A DNA stretch of 64,000 nucleotides from the NCBI RefSeq assembly GCF_018224615.1, contig NZ_JAGTUK010000002.1, forward strand, positions 744,001 to 808,000. The letters run 5' to 3'. Each line of letters begins with the position of its first letter. Within the stretch, counting starts at the first letter, position 1. This document shows positions 15,702-24,294 of the stretch, in pieces. A program made the position numbers and the translations under genes. Source of the DNA: Microbacterium paraoxydans. GTDB taxonomy: Bacteria > Actinomycetota > Actinomycetes > Actinomycetales > Microbacteriaceae. The notes below the pieces were generated by a model that saw only the letters and a program-made list of their open reading frames with translations, was not told the DNA's origin and did no database searches.

Positions 15702-18700
15702 ATGAACATCGTGGGGAATCGCGCGCGCGCCTGGGGAGGCCGCGCGGTCATGGGGGCGGCGGTCGCCGCCCTCGCAGTGGTGGGTGCGCTGCTGACACCG
15801 GGGGCGGCGTCGGCGGTCGCGTCCGGCCCAGACGGGCGGACGCAGGAGACGGCGGCGGCGTCGTGCTGGGAGATCAAGCAGAACAACCCGGCGGCGACGG
15901 ACGGGGTGTACTGGCTGGTGACTCCGGCGCTGGTGTATCCGCAGCAGTTCTACTGCGACCAGACGACCGACGGCGGCGGGTGGGTGCTCGTGGGCCGCGG
16001 TCGGGAGGCGTGGAAGGAGAGCTACAACGGTCTCGGCACCGCGGCGCAGGTGGCGAGCACGCCTTCCGGTACCGCCGCGTTCGCGCCCGCTGAACTGCCC
16101 GCCAAGACCGTGGACGGGCTGCTCGACAACGGCCGCCCCGATGCGCTGCCCGACGGCGTGCGCGTCCGCCGGGCCACGAACACCGCCGGCACCGCGTGGC
16201 AGGAGGTGCGGTTCTCGCTCGCGAAGAGCGATCGGTGGGAGTGGACCTTCGGTGCCAAGCACGACCTCTCCACCTGGGGCTTCGGTGCCAGCGGCGACAT
16301 CGACACGACCGGCACGGGCGGCGTGACGGCGACGTTCAACGACGATGCCGGGTGGAACAACGTGGTCTTCTCACAGCGGGCGACGCACGGCTACCGGATG
16401 GGCTGGGCCTACGGTTCCGCGGTCACCGGGACCACAGATGCGTCCTCGTACCTGTGGGCTCCCGCGGGGCAGGGGTATGCGACCCCGTTCGCTCAGGTGT
16501 TCCTGCGTCCGAAGCTGACGCTGTCGACGCTGGACTTCGGCACGGTGCCCACGACCGGTACTCCGGCGAGCACGCTGCCATCGATCCCGAGCTCCTACGC
16601 GATGAAGACCACCTGGGGTGTCTCCGGACTCGCGAACGGTCTGTCCGGAGAGACGAACGTGGAGGTCTCGGACTTCGGTGAGGTCGCGGGAAAGGTGTTC
16701 GTCGGCGGCAACTTCCTGAATGTGCAGCAGTCGAAGGACGGTGCCGGTCAGGTGCAGCAGCCCTACTTGGCGGCGTTCGACGTGAACACGGGGCAGTGGG
16801 TGTCGACGTTCCGGCCGAAGCTCGATGGTCAGGTGAAGTCGGTGCAGGCGCTGCCCGACGGGCGGCTGGCGATCGGCGGGCAGTTCTCGACCGTGAACGG
16901 GGTGTCGCAGCCGGGGCTGGCGATCCTCGACCCGGCGACCGGGCAGCTCTCCGGCTGGCAGGTGAAGACCGAGCATCGGGCCACCGGGGCCGTGCCCTTC
17001 GTGCGCGACCTCGACGTGCAGAACGGCTACCTCTACGTGGCCGGCTCGTTCACGCACCTGACCTCGGTCGGTACCACTCCGACGACCGCGTCGACGTGGA
17101 ACGGCGGTCGGATCGTCCTGGCGACCGGCAAGCCCGACACGAACTGGAACGCGAACCTCAACGGCACCGCCGCCTCGGTGGATGCCAACACGCAGGGCGA
17201 CCGCGCCTACTTCTCGGGCTACTTCCTGATGAAGGGCACGACCTCCGCCCCGTCGGCCGCGGTGCTGCAGACGGCGGCCGGCGCGCCCCTCGCGACGGCC
17301 TGGACCCCGGTGTTCAGCGACGACCGCAAGGACGAGAACGGCAACTACGTCAACGCGGTGTGGCAGCTCGGCATCATCGAGGTCGGCGGTCGCGTGTGGA
17401 TGGGCGGCTCGCAGCACTCGATGTTCTCGTATGACAGGAACACGATGCAGCGCGTCGGCGGCTGGATCACGCAGGTGGGCGGCGACATGCAGACGGTCGA
17501 GACGAACGGCTCGGTGGTGATCGGCGGCTGCCACTGCGGCGACTACGTGTACGACGACGCCTATAGCCAGACCCTCGTCGGCGGCTTCAGCCAGGCGGAC
17601 AAGATCAACCTGATGGGGGCGTGGGACGCCAAGACGGGGAAGTACATCCCGGACTGGTCGCCGATGGTGGAGGCTCGCGCGGGCTATGGCGCGTGGGGCA
17701 CGTTCTTCGACAGCACGGGCAACCTGTGGGTGGGTGGCGACTTCAACCGGTCGCAGCTGCCGGGCGGGACGGAGCAGTGGTCGGGCGGGTTCATCCGCTT
17801 CGCGCCGCGCGACTCCGTGGCGCCGACGCGGCCCGGGGCGATCACCTCGACTCCGGGGGCGGGCGGCACGTCCGCGACCCTGACGTGGGGGGCGTCGACC
17901 GACGCGGGCTCGAGCGTGACGTATGAGGTGCTGCAGGGCAACCGGGTAATCGCGTCCACGACCTCGACGTCATACACCGTGCCGGTGACCTCGACCGCGA
18001 CGAACTACACCGTGCGGGCGCGGGACGCCGTGGGCAACCGTTCGGCGTCCACCGTGGCCTTCGCGGTGGCTCCGGCCCCCGCGAGTGCGTTGACCTTCGT
18101 GGGCAACGGAGACTCGTGGTCGTGGCGCTACTCGTCGGATGCGCTGCCGTCGACCTGGAACGCGACGACGTTCGACGCCTCCTCGTGGGCGGTCGGCACG
18201 GCGCTGTTCGGCCGCGGGGTGTCGGGGGCGACGACCAACCTGGATCCGTCGAACCTGGCGACCAAGCCGCTGAGCGCCCAGTTCCGCAAGTCGTTCACCG
18301 TGACCGACGCCGCGACCGTGACGAACGCGAAGGTGTCTCTGATCGCGAACGACGGTGCCGTGGTGTATCTCAACGGCCGGGAGCTGGGTCGCGTGCGGAT
18401 GCCGTCCGGCACGGTCACGCAGAACACCTACGCGACGGCGGCGGTCACCGAGGCCTCGGCGGCGGGCACGCGCGCGGTGTTCACGGTCCCGCCTGGAGTG
18501 CTGACCGAGGGGACGAACGTGCTCGCGGTGTCGGTGCACGCGAACTTCCGCACGACCGCGGACCTCGGGTTCGATCTGGCGTTCACCGGGGAGCGGGCGG
18601 CTCCGGCAGCTCCGGCGCCGGTGACCGGTCTGACGGCGACGCCGGCTCAGTCGTCGGTGGCGTTGACGTGGACGGCTCCGGCGGGGACCACGGCGGCGGC

Positions 18701-19394
18701 GTCGTATGTGGTGTCGCGCAACGGGGTGAAGGTCGGGACGGTGACGGCGCCGACGACGTCGTTCACGGATACCGGGTTGACGGCGTCGACGGCGTATTCG
18801 TACACGGTGTCGGCGGTGTCGGCGGCGGGGGTGTCGTCGACGCCCGTGTCGGTGTCGGCGACGACGACGGCGGCTGCTCCGGTGGCGGGGGTGTCGGTGC
18901 CGGCGGGGTCGTCGTGGTCGTGGCGGTACTCCGCGGACGCGTGGCCGGCGAACTGGAACACGGTCGGGTTCGATGCGTCGTCGTGGGCGAGCGGGGCGGC
19001 GGTGCTGGGTCGTGGGGGGACGGTGGCGACGAACATCGATCCGTCGAACCTGGCGACCAAGCCGCTCAGTGCCCTGTTCCGCACGTCGTTCACGGTGGCG
19101 GATGCGTCGACGGTGAAGGACGGGACGGTGTCGGTGATCGCCGATGACGGGGTGGTGCTGTATCTGAACGGGGTGGAGTTGGGGCGGGCGAACCTGCCCA
19201 CCGGCTCGATCACCCAGAACACGTACGCCACCGCGGCTCCCCGCTCGGGCACGGCGGCGGGTGCGAAGGTGACGTTCCAGGTGCCGGCGAAACTGCTGGT
19301 GGAGGGCACGAACGTGCTCGCCGCGAGTGTGCACGCCAACTACCGCGGCACCCCGGACCTCAGCTTCGACCTCGCCCTCACCATGCCGAGGTGA
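15702..19394 (+). CDS. Large modular secreted protein 1 (fibrinogen-like, beta-propeller, FN3 and repeated C-terminal module)
   Basis: This 1230-residue exoprotein has a Sec signal (basic RARAWGGRA, hydrophobic run, cleavage near ASA, residue about 39). Next comes a fibrinogen C-terminal-like domain (about 54-270; CWEIKQ, YPQQFYCDQTTDGGGWVLVGRGREAWK), then a delta-60-type beta-propeller (about 300-700; GKVFVGGNF, LAIGGQFSTVNGVSQPGLAILDPATGQLSGW). After that are FN3 (about 707-790), module A (about 797-965), a second FN3 (970-1060) and module B (1065-1230). Modules A and B share SWSWRYS.DA.P..WN, a GRG motif, DPSNLATKPLSA.FR.SFTV, DDG/NDG.V.YLNG.ELGR and LTE/LVEGTNVLA.SVHAN. There is no LPXTG or membrane anchor, so it is secreted or held non-covalently. 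It probably binds glycans or surfaces; no catalytic motif is seen. The ATG was chosen by the signal peptide; its ribosome site is weak. Confidence 0.85.
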   Translation: MNIVGNRARAWGGRAVMGAAVAALAVVGALLTPGAASAVASGPDGRTQETAAASCWEIKQNNPAATDGVYWLVTPALVYPQQFYCDQTTDGGGWVLVGRGREAWKESYNGLGTAAQVASTPSGTAAFAPAELPAKTVDGLLDNGRPDALPDGVRVRRATNTAGTAWQEVRFSLAKSDRWEWTFGAKHDLSTWGFGASGDIDTTGTGGVTATFNDDAGWNNVVFSQRATHGYRMGWAYGSAVTGTTDASSYLWAPAGQGYATPFAQVFLRPKLTLSTLDFGTVPTTGTPASTLPSIPSSYAMKTTWGVSGLANGLSGETNVEVSDFGEVAGKVFVGGNFLNVQQSKDGAGQVQQPYLAAFDVNTGQWVSTFRPKLDGQVKSVQALPDGRLAIGGQFSTVNGVSQPGLAILDPATGQLSGWQVKTEHRATGAVPFVRDLDVQNGYLYVAGSFTHLTSVGTTPTTASTWNGGRIVLATGKPDTNWNANLNGTAASVDANTQGDRAYFSGYFLMKGTTSAPSAAVLQTAAGAPLATAWTPVFSDDRKDENGNYVNAVWQLGIIEVGGRVWMGGSQHSMFSYDRNTMQRVGGWITQVGGDMQTVETNGSVVIGGCHCGDYVYDDAYSQTLVGGFSQADKINLMGAWDAKTGKYIPDWSPMVEARAGYGAWGTFFDSTGNLWVGGDFNRSQLPGGTEQWSGGFIRFAPRDSVAPTRPGAITSTPGAGGTSATLTWGASTDAGSSVTYEVLQGNRVIASTTSTSYTVPVTSTATNYTVRARDAVGNRSASTVAFAVAPAPASALTFVGNGDSWSWRYSSDALPSTWNATTFDASSWAVGTALFGRGVSGATTNLDPSNLATKPLSAQFRKSFTVTDAATVTNAKVSLIANDGAVVYLNGRELGRVRMPSGTVTQNTYATAAVTEASAAGTRAVFTVPPGVLTEGTNVLAVSVHANFRTTADLGFDLAFTGERAAPAAPAPVTGLTATPAQSSVALTWTAPAGTTAAASYVVSRNGVKVGTVTAPTTSFTDTGLTASTAYSYTVSAVSAAGVSSTPVSVSATTTAAAPVAGVSVPAGSSWSWRYSADAWPANWNTVGFDASSWASGAAVLGRGGTVATNIDPSNLATKPLSALFRTSFTVADASTVKDGTVSVIADDGVVLYLNGVELGRANLPTGSITQNTYATAAPRSGTAAGAKVTFQVPAKLLVEGTNVLAASVHANYRGTPDLSFDLALTMPR
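18651..19394 (+). repeat. Direct repeat, copy 1 (3' end of exoprotein gene 1)
   Basis: These 744 bp are almost identical to 23454-24197 at a constant offset of 4803 bp, including many third-codon positions. They cover the second FN3 domain and module B. Copy 2 is the end of exoprotein gene 3. Confidence 0.92.
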
Positions 19395-19403
19395 CAGCCG
19401 ACG

Positions 19404-19437
19404 GCGCGGCCGGTCGCCCACGGGTGACCGGCCGCGC
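19404..19437 (+). terminator. Hairpin after exoprotein gene 1
   Basis: A 12-bp GC-rich stem (19404-19415 with 19426-19437), 10-base loop, no T-tract. Likely transcript end, between the first gene and the promoter of the second. Confidence 0.6.
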
Positions 19438-19467
19438 ACGGTCCGAAAATCGATCCGGGATTCCGGC

Positions 19468-19494
19468 GTAATGAATCGGGCGCACGGCCGTCTC
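19468..19494 (+). promoter_or_regulatory. ECF-sigma-like promoter of the small exoprotein
   Basis: GTAATG (19468-19473), 15 bp, CGTCTC (19489-19494), followed by ATG. Sequence similarity to the promoter at 15501 extends upstream (TTCC-GCGTAA) and downstream (CGTCTCAT...GGGACG). Confidence 0.65.
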
Positions 19495-19618
19495 ATGTTA
19501 TGGGGACGTTCGCAGCGGGGGTGAGCTGAGCCGGAGGCACCTGCCTGCCGCCTCACCCGCGCCCGGATTCGGTCGTGGGTGCAGTGCGCCGAAACGACAA
19601 CGGACACGAAGGAATCCG

Positions 19619-20293
19619 ATGTACCCGAAGGGAATCCGAGCGCGCACCTGGGGGATGCGCGCTCTGGTGGGAGCGACCATCGCCGCCACCGCATTCACGA
19701 GCTCACTGGTGACGGCCGCTTCGGCGGGAGGTGCCGTGCTGGAGATGATGAGCACGCACGCGCCCGCCGTGAAGGGCACCAAGAACGTCGCGATCCACAG
19801 CGGCTCGACCTGGGCCTGGCGATACTCCACCCAGGCGCTGCCCGACGACTGGACCAGCGTCGACTACGACGCAGCCGGCTGGAACAGCGGGCCCGGGGTC
19901 CTCGGACGCGGTGCGCCGGGAGAGACCACGACCATCGACCCCACCAGCCTGTCGAACAAGCCCGTGAGCGCCCAGTTCCGCAAGACGTTCAGCGTCACCG
20001 GAGCCTCGCGCGTGCACGACGGCACGGTCACCGTGATCGCGGACGACGGCGTCGTGGTGTACCTCAACGGGGTCGAACTGGGGCGAGCGAACCTCCCGGA
20101 GGGCACGCTCACGCAGTACTCACTCGCCACGGCGGCACCCCGCGCCGACGTCGCCGCCAGGAACGTCTTCACGTTCCCGGTTCCGGCCGCGGCGCTGGTC
20201 GAGGGGACCAACGTCATCGCGGCGTCGGTTCACGCCAACACCCCGACGACGCGAGACCTGAGCTACGACCTCACGCTCCGCATGCCTCGGTGA
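19619..20293 (+). CDS. Small secreted protein with a single C-terminal-type module
   Basis: This 224-residue protein starts at ATG after GAAGGAAT. It has a Sec signal starting with the same RARTWGMRAL pattern as its big neighbours, a short linker, then one copy of the module seen twice in each large protein (about 58-224: STWAWRYSTQALPDDWTSVDYDAAGWNSGPGVLGRG, DPTSLSNKPVSAQFRKTFSV, ADDGVVVYLNGVELGRANLPEG, LVEGTNVIAASVHAN). It lacks the fibrinogen-like, propeller and FN3 parts. It marks the module as an independent fold, roughly 165 residues, probably a jelly-roll binding domain (inference). It lies between the two large genes and has its own promoter. Confidence 0.83.
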   Translation: MYPKGIRARTWGMRALVGATIAATAFTSSLVTAASAGGAVLEMMSTHAPAVKGTKNVAIHSGSTWAWRYSTQALPDDWTSVDYDAAGWNSGPGVLGRGAPGETTTIDPTSLSNKPVSAQFRKTFSVTGASRVHDGTVTVIADDGVVVYLNGVELGRANLPEGTLTQYSLATAAPRADVAARNVFTFPVPAAALVEGTNVIAASVHANTPTTRDLSYDLTLRMPR

Positions 20294-20348
20294 ACCGGTG
20301 TCGAACTCGACAGTGCGCGGGTTCGACATGCAACATTTTACTTTTCGC

Positions 20349-20375
20349 GTAATGAACGACCCCGCCGGTCGTCTC
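20349..20375 (+). promoter_or_regulatory. ECF-sigma-like promoter of large exoprotein 3
   Basis: GTAATG (20349-20354), 15 bp, CGTCTC (20370-20375). This is the third copy of the shared promoter motif, 117 bases before the ATG at 20493. Confidence 0.65.
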
Positions 20376-20492
20376 TTGCTCGAGCGGTGCTGTGGGAGCA
20401 CGTCGCTCCCGCGATGGTCCTGCGCATCCCGGTGAACGTCACCGCGGGTGGGCGGCGGCCGGCACCTACCGACGAACAACGAAGAAGGATTC

Positions 20493-23400
20493 ATGAACCT
20501 CAAGAAGACCGGACCGCGGGCCTGGGGAGCCCGCGCCCTCCTCGGGGCGGGTCTTGCGACGGCGGTGGCCGTCGGCGCGCTGGTCGCACCGACGGCCGCG
20601 ACGGCCGCCGCGGCCGCGCCCGATGGGAAGACCCAGGAGACCGCCGCCGCCTCGTGTTGGGAGATCAAGCAGAACTATCCCTCGCAGCCGAGCGGCGTGT
20701 ACTGGCTGCAGACACCGAAACTCGTGTACCCGCAGCAGTTCTATTGCGACCAGGTCAAGGACGGAGGCGGCTGGGTGCTCATCGGCCGTGGACGCGAGGG
20801 CTGGAAGGAAGGCTACGACGGTCTCGGCAGCGCGGACGCCCTGCGCACGACGATCGACGGCACCGGGGCGTTCGCGCCCGCACAGCTGCCGGCGACGACG
20901 ATCGACGGGCTCCTGAACGGCAACCGCGTCGACTCGTTGAGCGAGGGCATCCGGCTGCGTCGCGCCGAGAATACGGCGGGTACCGCGTGGCAGGAGGTCT
21001 GGTTCACGCTGGCGAACCGCGACCGCTGGGCCTGGACGTTCGGGGCGAAGCACCCGGTCCGCACCTGGTCGTTCACCGACGCGTCGGGCACGACCAACGG
21101 CACCGGTGGCATCACGAACCAGTTCGGTGACAGCGGCACATACACCTCGGTGGGGTATCGCGAAGACACCGACCCGGCCTGGAAGTTCCGCGCCGGCTGG
21201 TCGTATGCGGGCGGAGTCTCCGGAACGTACGATGCGTCGTCGTACCTCTGGGGACCGGACGGCCGCGGCTACGCTCGGCCGTTCACTCAGGTGTTCATCC
21301 GACCGCGGCTGACGCAGGCGGACCTCGACTTCGGCACGGTGCCGACCACGGGAACCCCGGCGCAGACGCAGCGGGCGATGCCCGAGACCGGCGCGATGAA
21401 GACCACGTGGGGTGTGTCCGGTCTGGCGAACGGCAAGACGACCGAGACCAACGTCGAGGTCGCCGCGTTCGGCGAGGCGGCAGGCAAGGTGTTCGTCGGC
21501 GGGAACTTCCGCTATGTGCAGCAGACGAAAGACGGCACCGGCCAGGTCGAGCAGCCCTACCTTGCTGCCTTCGACGTGAAGACGGGGGCGTGGGTGAACT
21601 CGTTCCTGCCGAAGCTCGACGGGCAGGTGAAGGCCATCCAGGCTCTTCCGGATGGACGCGTCGCGATCGGCGGCCAGTTCTCGACCGTGAACGGGGTGTC
21701 GCAGCCGGGGCTGGCGATCCTCGACCCGGCGACGGGGCAGCTGTCGGGTTGGCAGGTGAAAGCGGAGCACCGGGCGACCGGCGGCGTGCCGTACATCCAC
21801 GGCCTCGACGTACAGAATGGCTACCTGTACGTGGCTGGTGCCATGACGCACCTGACGTCGGTCAGTGCTACCCCCACGACGGCCTCCACGTGGAACGGTG
21901 GTCGGATCATCCTGGCCACGGGCACGCCGGACACGAACTGGAACGCAAACCTCAACGGTACGGCGATGGCCACCGACGCGTCCGACCAGGGCGACCGCAC
22001 TTACTTCGCCGGGTACTTCACATACAAGCAGGGGACGTACACACCGGACGGCACGGCGATCCAGACGGCCACCGGTGCGCCACTGGTCACCCCGGTCTGG
22101 CGGCCGCAGTTCAGTGCCGGGACGGTCAACCCCGACGGCACGATGAGCGGCGCCACGTATCAGGACGCGGTCGTCGAGGTCGGTGGTCGGGTGTATCTCG
22201 GTGGATCTCAGCACTCGCTGTTCGCCTACGACCGCAACACCTTCGCGAAGCTCAGCGGGTCCGTCACGGGCTACCAGCCTTCGCTGGGCGGAGGGGACTT
22301 CCAGACCGCGGAGAGCAACGGCTCGGTCGTGATCGCCGGCTGCCACTGCGGCTACTACGTGTACCAGGACGGGACGACCTGGCCCGACTTCACCGGGTGG
22401 ACACAGGCCGACAAGATCACCCTCGTCGGAGCGTGGGATGCGAAGACGGGGGACTACATCAAGGAGTGGGCTCCGGTCCTCGAGGCGCGCGCCGGCTACG
22501 GCGCGTGGGCGTCGATGTATGACAGCACGGGCAACCTGTGGGTGGGGGGCGACTTCAATCGGTCGCAGCTCACTGGTGGCGCGGCGCAGTGGTCGGGGGG
22601 TTTCGTGCGGTTCGCTCCGCGCGACACCGTCGCCCCGAGCACGCCGGGCGCCATCTCGTCGACGCCGAACGCGGGTGGCACCACGACGACCCTCTCGTGG
22701 GGTGCTTCGACGGACGCCGCCAAGGTGACGTACGAGGTGTTGCAGGGCAATCGTGTGATCGCCACGACGACCTCGACGTCGTATGTCGCGCCGGTGACCG
22801 CGACCCCGACGAACTACTACGTCAGGGCGCGCGATGTGCAGGGCAACCGGTCGGCGTCGACGGCGGCGTTCGCGGTGGCTCCGGCTCCGTCGACGGCGCT
22901 GACGCTGGTACCGAACGGGGACTCGTGGTCGTGGCGGTACTCGTCGGATGCGCTGCCGTCGAACTGGAACGCGGTGACGTTCGACGCCTCCTCGTGGGCG
23001 GTCGGCAAGGGCCTGTTCGGGCGGGGTGTCTCGGGGGCGGCGACGAACATCGATCCGTCGAACCTGGCGACCAAGCCGCTGAGCGCCCAGTTCCGGAAGA
23101 CGTTCACGGTGGACGACCCGACGACGGTGGTCAACGGTAAGGTCTCGGTGATCGCCAACGACGGGGCGGTGGTGTACCTCAACGGCGTGGAGCTGGGGCG
23201 GGTGCGGATGCCGTCCGGCGCCATCACCCAGAACACGCTGGCGACGGGGGTCGTATCCAACGCGACGGCCGTGGGCGCTCGTGCTGTGTTCACGGTGCCG
23301 GCGGGGGCGCTGGTGAAGGGCACGAACGTCCTGGCCGCGTCGATCCATGCGAATTACCGGACCACGACCGACCTGAGCTTCGATCTGGCGTTCACCGGGG

Positions 23401-24197
23401 AGCGGGCGGCGGCTCCGTCTCCGGTGACGGGGTTGACGGCGACGCCGTCTCAGACGTCGGTGGCGTTGACGTGGACGGCTCCGGCGGGGACCACGGCGGC
23501 GGCGTCGTATGTGGTGTCGCGCAACGGGGTGAAGGTCGGGACGGTGACGGCGCCGACGACGTCGTTCACGGACACGGGTCTGACGGCGTCGACGGCGTAC
23601 TCGTACACGGTGTCGGCGGTGTCGGCGGCGGGGGTGTCGTCGACGCCCGCGTCGGTGTCGGCGACGACGACGGCGGCTGCTCCGGTGGCGGGGGTGTCGG
23701 TGCCGGCGGGGTCGTCGTGGTCGTGGCGGTACTCCGCGGACGCGTGGCCGGCGAACTGGAACACGACCGCGTTCGATGCGTCGTCGTGGGCGACCGGGTC
23801 GGCGGTGCTGGGGCGTGGGGGGACGGTGGCGACGAACATCGATCCGTCGAACCTGGCGACCAAGCCGCTCAGTGCCCAGTTCCGGAAGTCGTTCACGGTG
23901 ACCGGTGCGTCCACGGTGAAGGACGGGACGGTGTCGGTGATCGCCGATGACGGGGTGGTGCTGTATCTGAACGGGGTGGAGCTGGGGCGGGCGAACCTGC
24001 CCACCGGCACGATCACCCAGAACACGTACGCCACCGCGGCTCCCCGCTCGGGCACGGCGGCGGGTGCGAAGGTGACGTTCCAGGTGCCGGCGAAGCTGCT
24101 CGTGGAGGGCACGAACGTGCTCGCCGCGAGTGTGCACGCCAACTACCGCGGCACCCCGGACCTCAGCTTCGACCTCGCCCTCACCATGCCGAGATAG
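20493..24197 (+). CDS. Large modular secreted protein 3, paralogue of protein 1
   Basis: This 1234-residue exoprotein has the same order of parts as protein 1: Sec signal (RAWGARALLGAGL, cleavage about 38-42), fibrinogen-like domain (54-275; QQFYCDQVKDGGGWVLIGRGREGWK), beta-propeller (300-705), FN3, module A, FN3, module B. Similarity is moderate in the first 700 residues and nearly complete at DNA level in the last 248 codons. The ATG has GAAGAAGGA upstream. No wall-anchor motif or active site is visible. It is likely adhesive or glycan-binding. A terminator shared with the convergent GDPD gene follows. Confidence 0.85.
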   Translation: MNLKKTGPRAWGARALLGAGLATAVAVGALVAPTAATAAAAAPDGKTQETAAASCWEIKQNYPSQPSGVYWLQTPKLVYPQQFYCDQVKDGGGWVLIGRGREGWKEGYDGLGSADALRTTIDGTGAFAPAQLPATTIDGLLNGNRVDSLSEGIRLRRAENTAGTAWQEVWFTLANRDRWAWTFGAKHPVRTWSFTDASGTTNGTGGITNQFGDSGTYTSVGYREDTDPAWKFRAGWSYAGGVSGTYDASSYLWGPDGRGYARPFTQVFIRPRLTQADLDFGTVPTTGTPAQTQRAMPETGAMKTTWGVSGLANGKTTETNVEVAAFGEAAGKVFVGGNFRYVQQTKDGTGQVEQPYLAAFDVKTGAWVNSFLPKLDGQVKAIQALPDGRVAIGGQFSTVNGVSQPGLAILDPATGQLSGWQVKAEHRATGGVPYIHGLDVQNGYLYVAGAMTHLTSVSATPTTASTWNGGRIILATGTPDTNWNANLNGTAMATDASDQGDRTYFAGYFTYKQGTYTPDGTAIQTATGAPLVTPVWRPQFSAGTVNPDGTMSGATYQDAVVEVGGRVYLGGSQHSLFAYDRNTFAKLSGSVTGYQPSLGGGDFQTAESNGSVVIAGCHCGYYVYQDGTTWPDFTGWTQADKITLVGAWDAKTGDYIKEWAPVLEARAGYGAWASMYDSTGNLWVGGDFNRSQLTGGAAQWSGGFVRFAPRDTVAPSTPGAISSTPNAGGTTTTLSWGASTDAAKVTYEVLQGNRVIATTTSTSYVAPVTATPTNYYVRARDVQGNRSASTAAFAVAPAPSTALTLVPNGDSWSWRYSSDALPSNWNAVTFDASSWAVGKGLFGRGVSGAATNIDPSNLATKPLSAQFRKTFTVDDPTTVVNGKVSVIANDGAVVYLNGVELGRVRMPSGAITQNTLATGVVSNATAVGARAVFTVPAGALVKGTNVLAASIHANYRTTTDLSFDLAFTGERAAAPSPVTGLTATPSQTSVALTWTAPAGTTAAASYVVSRNGVKVGTVTAPTTSFTDTGLTASTAYSYTVSAVSAAGVSSTPASVSATTTAAAPVAGVSVPAGSSWSWRYSADAWPANWNTTAFDASSWATGSAVLGRGGTVATNIDPSNLATKPLSAQFRKSFTVTGASTVKDGTVSVIADDGVVLYLNGVELGRANLPTGTITQNTYATAAPRSGTAAGAKVTFQVPAKLLVEGTNVLAASVHANYRGTPDLSFDLALTMPR
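23454..24197 (+). repeat. Direct repeat, copy 2 (3' end of exoprotein gene 3)
   Basis: Partner of 18651-19394, same orientation. Recombination between the copies would delete 4803 bp and leave one intact chimeric gene. Confidence 0.92.
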
Positions 24198-24243
24198 AAG
24201 CCGACAGCCACCTGCCCGGGGAGGGGCAGGAGAGGGGGCACAC

Positions 24244-24280
24244 GACAGGGGCCGGACGCCACGCGCGTCCGGCCCCTGTC
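24244..24280. terminator. Bidirectional terminator
   Basis: A perfect 16-bp stem (24244-24259 with 24265-24280) and 5-base loop, between two convergent genes. It can serve both the exoprotein gene and the GDPD-like gene. Confidence 0.8.
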
Positions 24281-24294
24281 TGATCTCCGCGCGG

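Noticed and set aside
18651..18900. Repetitive GTC/GCG/TCG tracts that could look like a CRISPR or simple repeat.
   Set aside because: No regular repeat-spacer pattern; they are Ser/Val/Ala/Thr codons of an FN3 domain.
20466..24137. A very long open frame antisense to exoprotein 3 (and similar ones at 990-3485, 42248-44479 and 50351-53404 on the minus strand).
   Set aside because: Composition is Arg/Ala/Gly/His-rich with no family motif. Such frames arise because GC-rich third positions suppress stop codons on the opposite strand.
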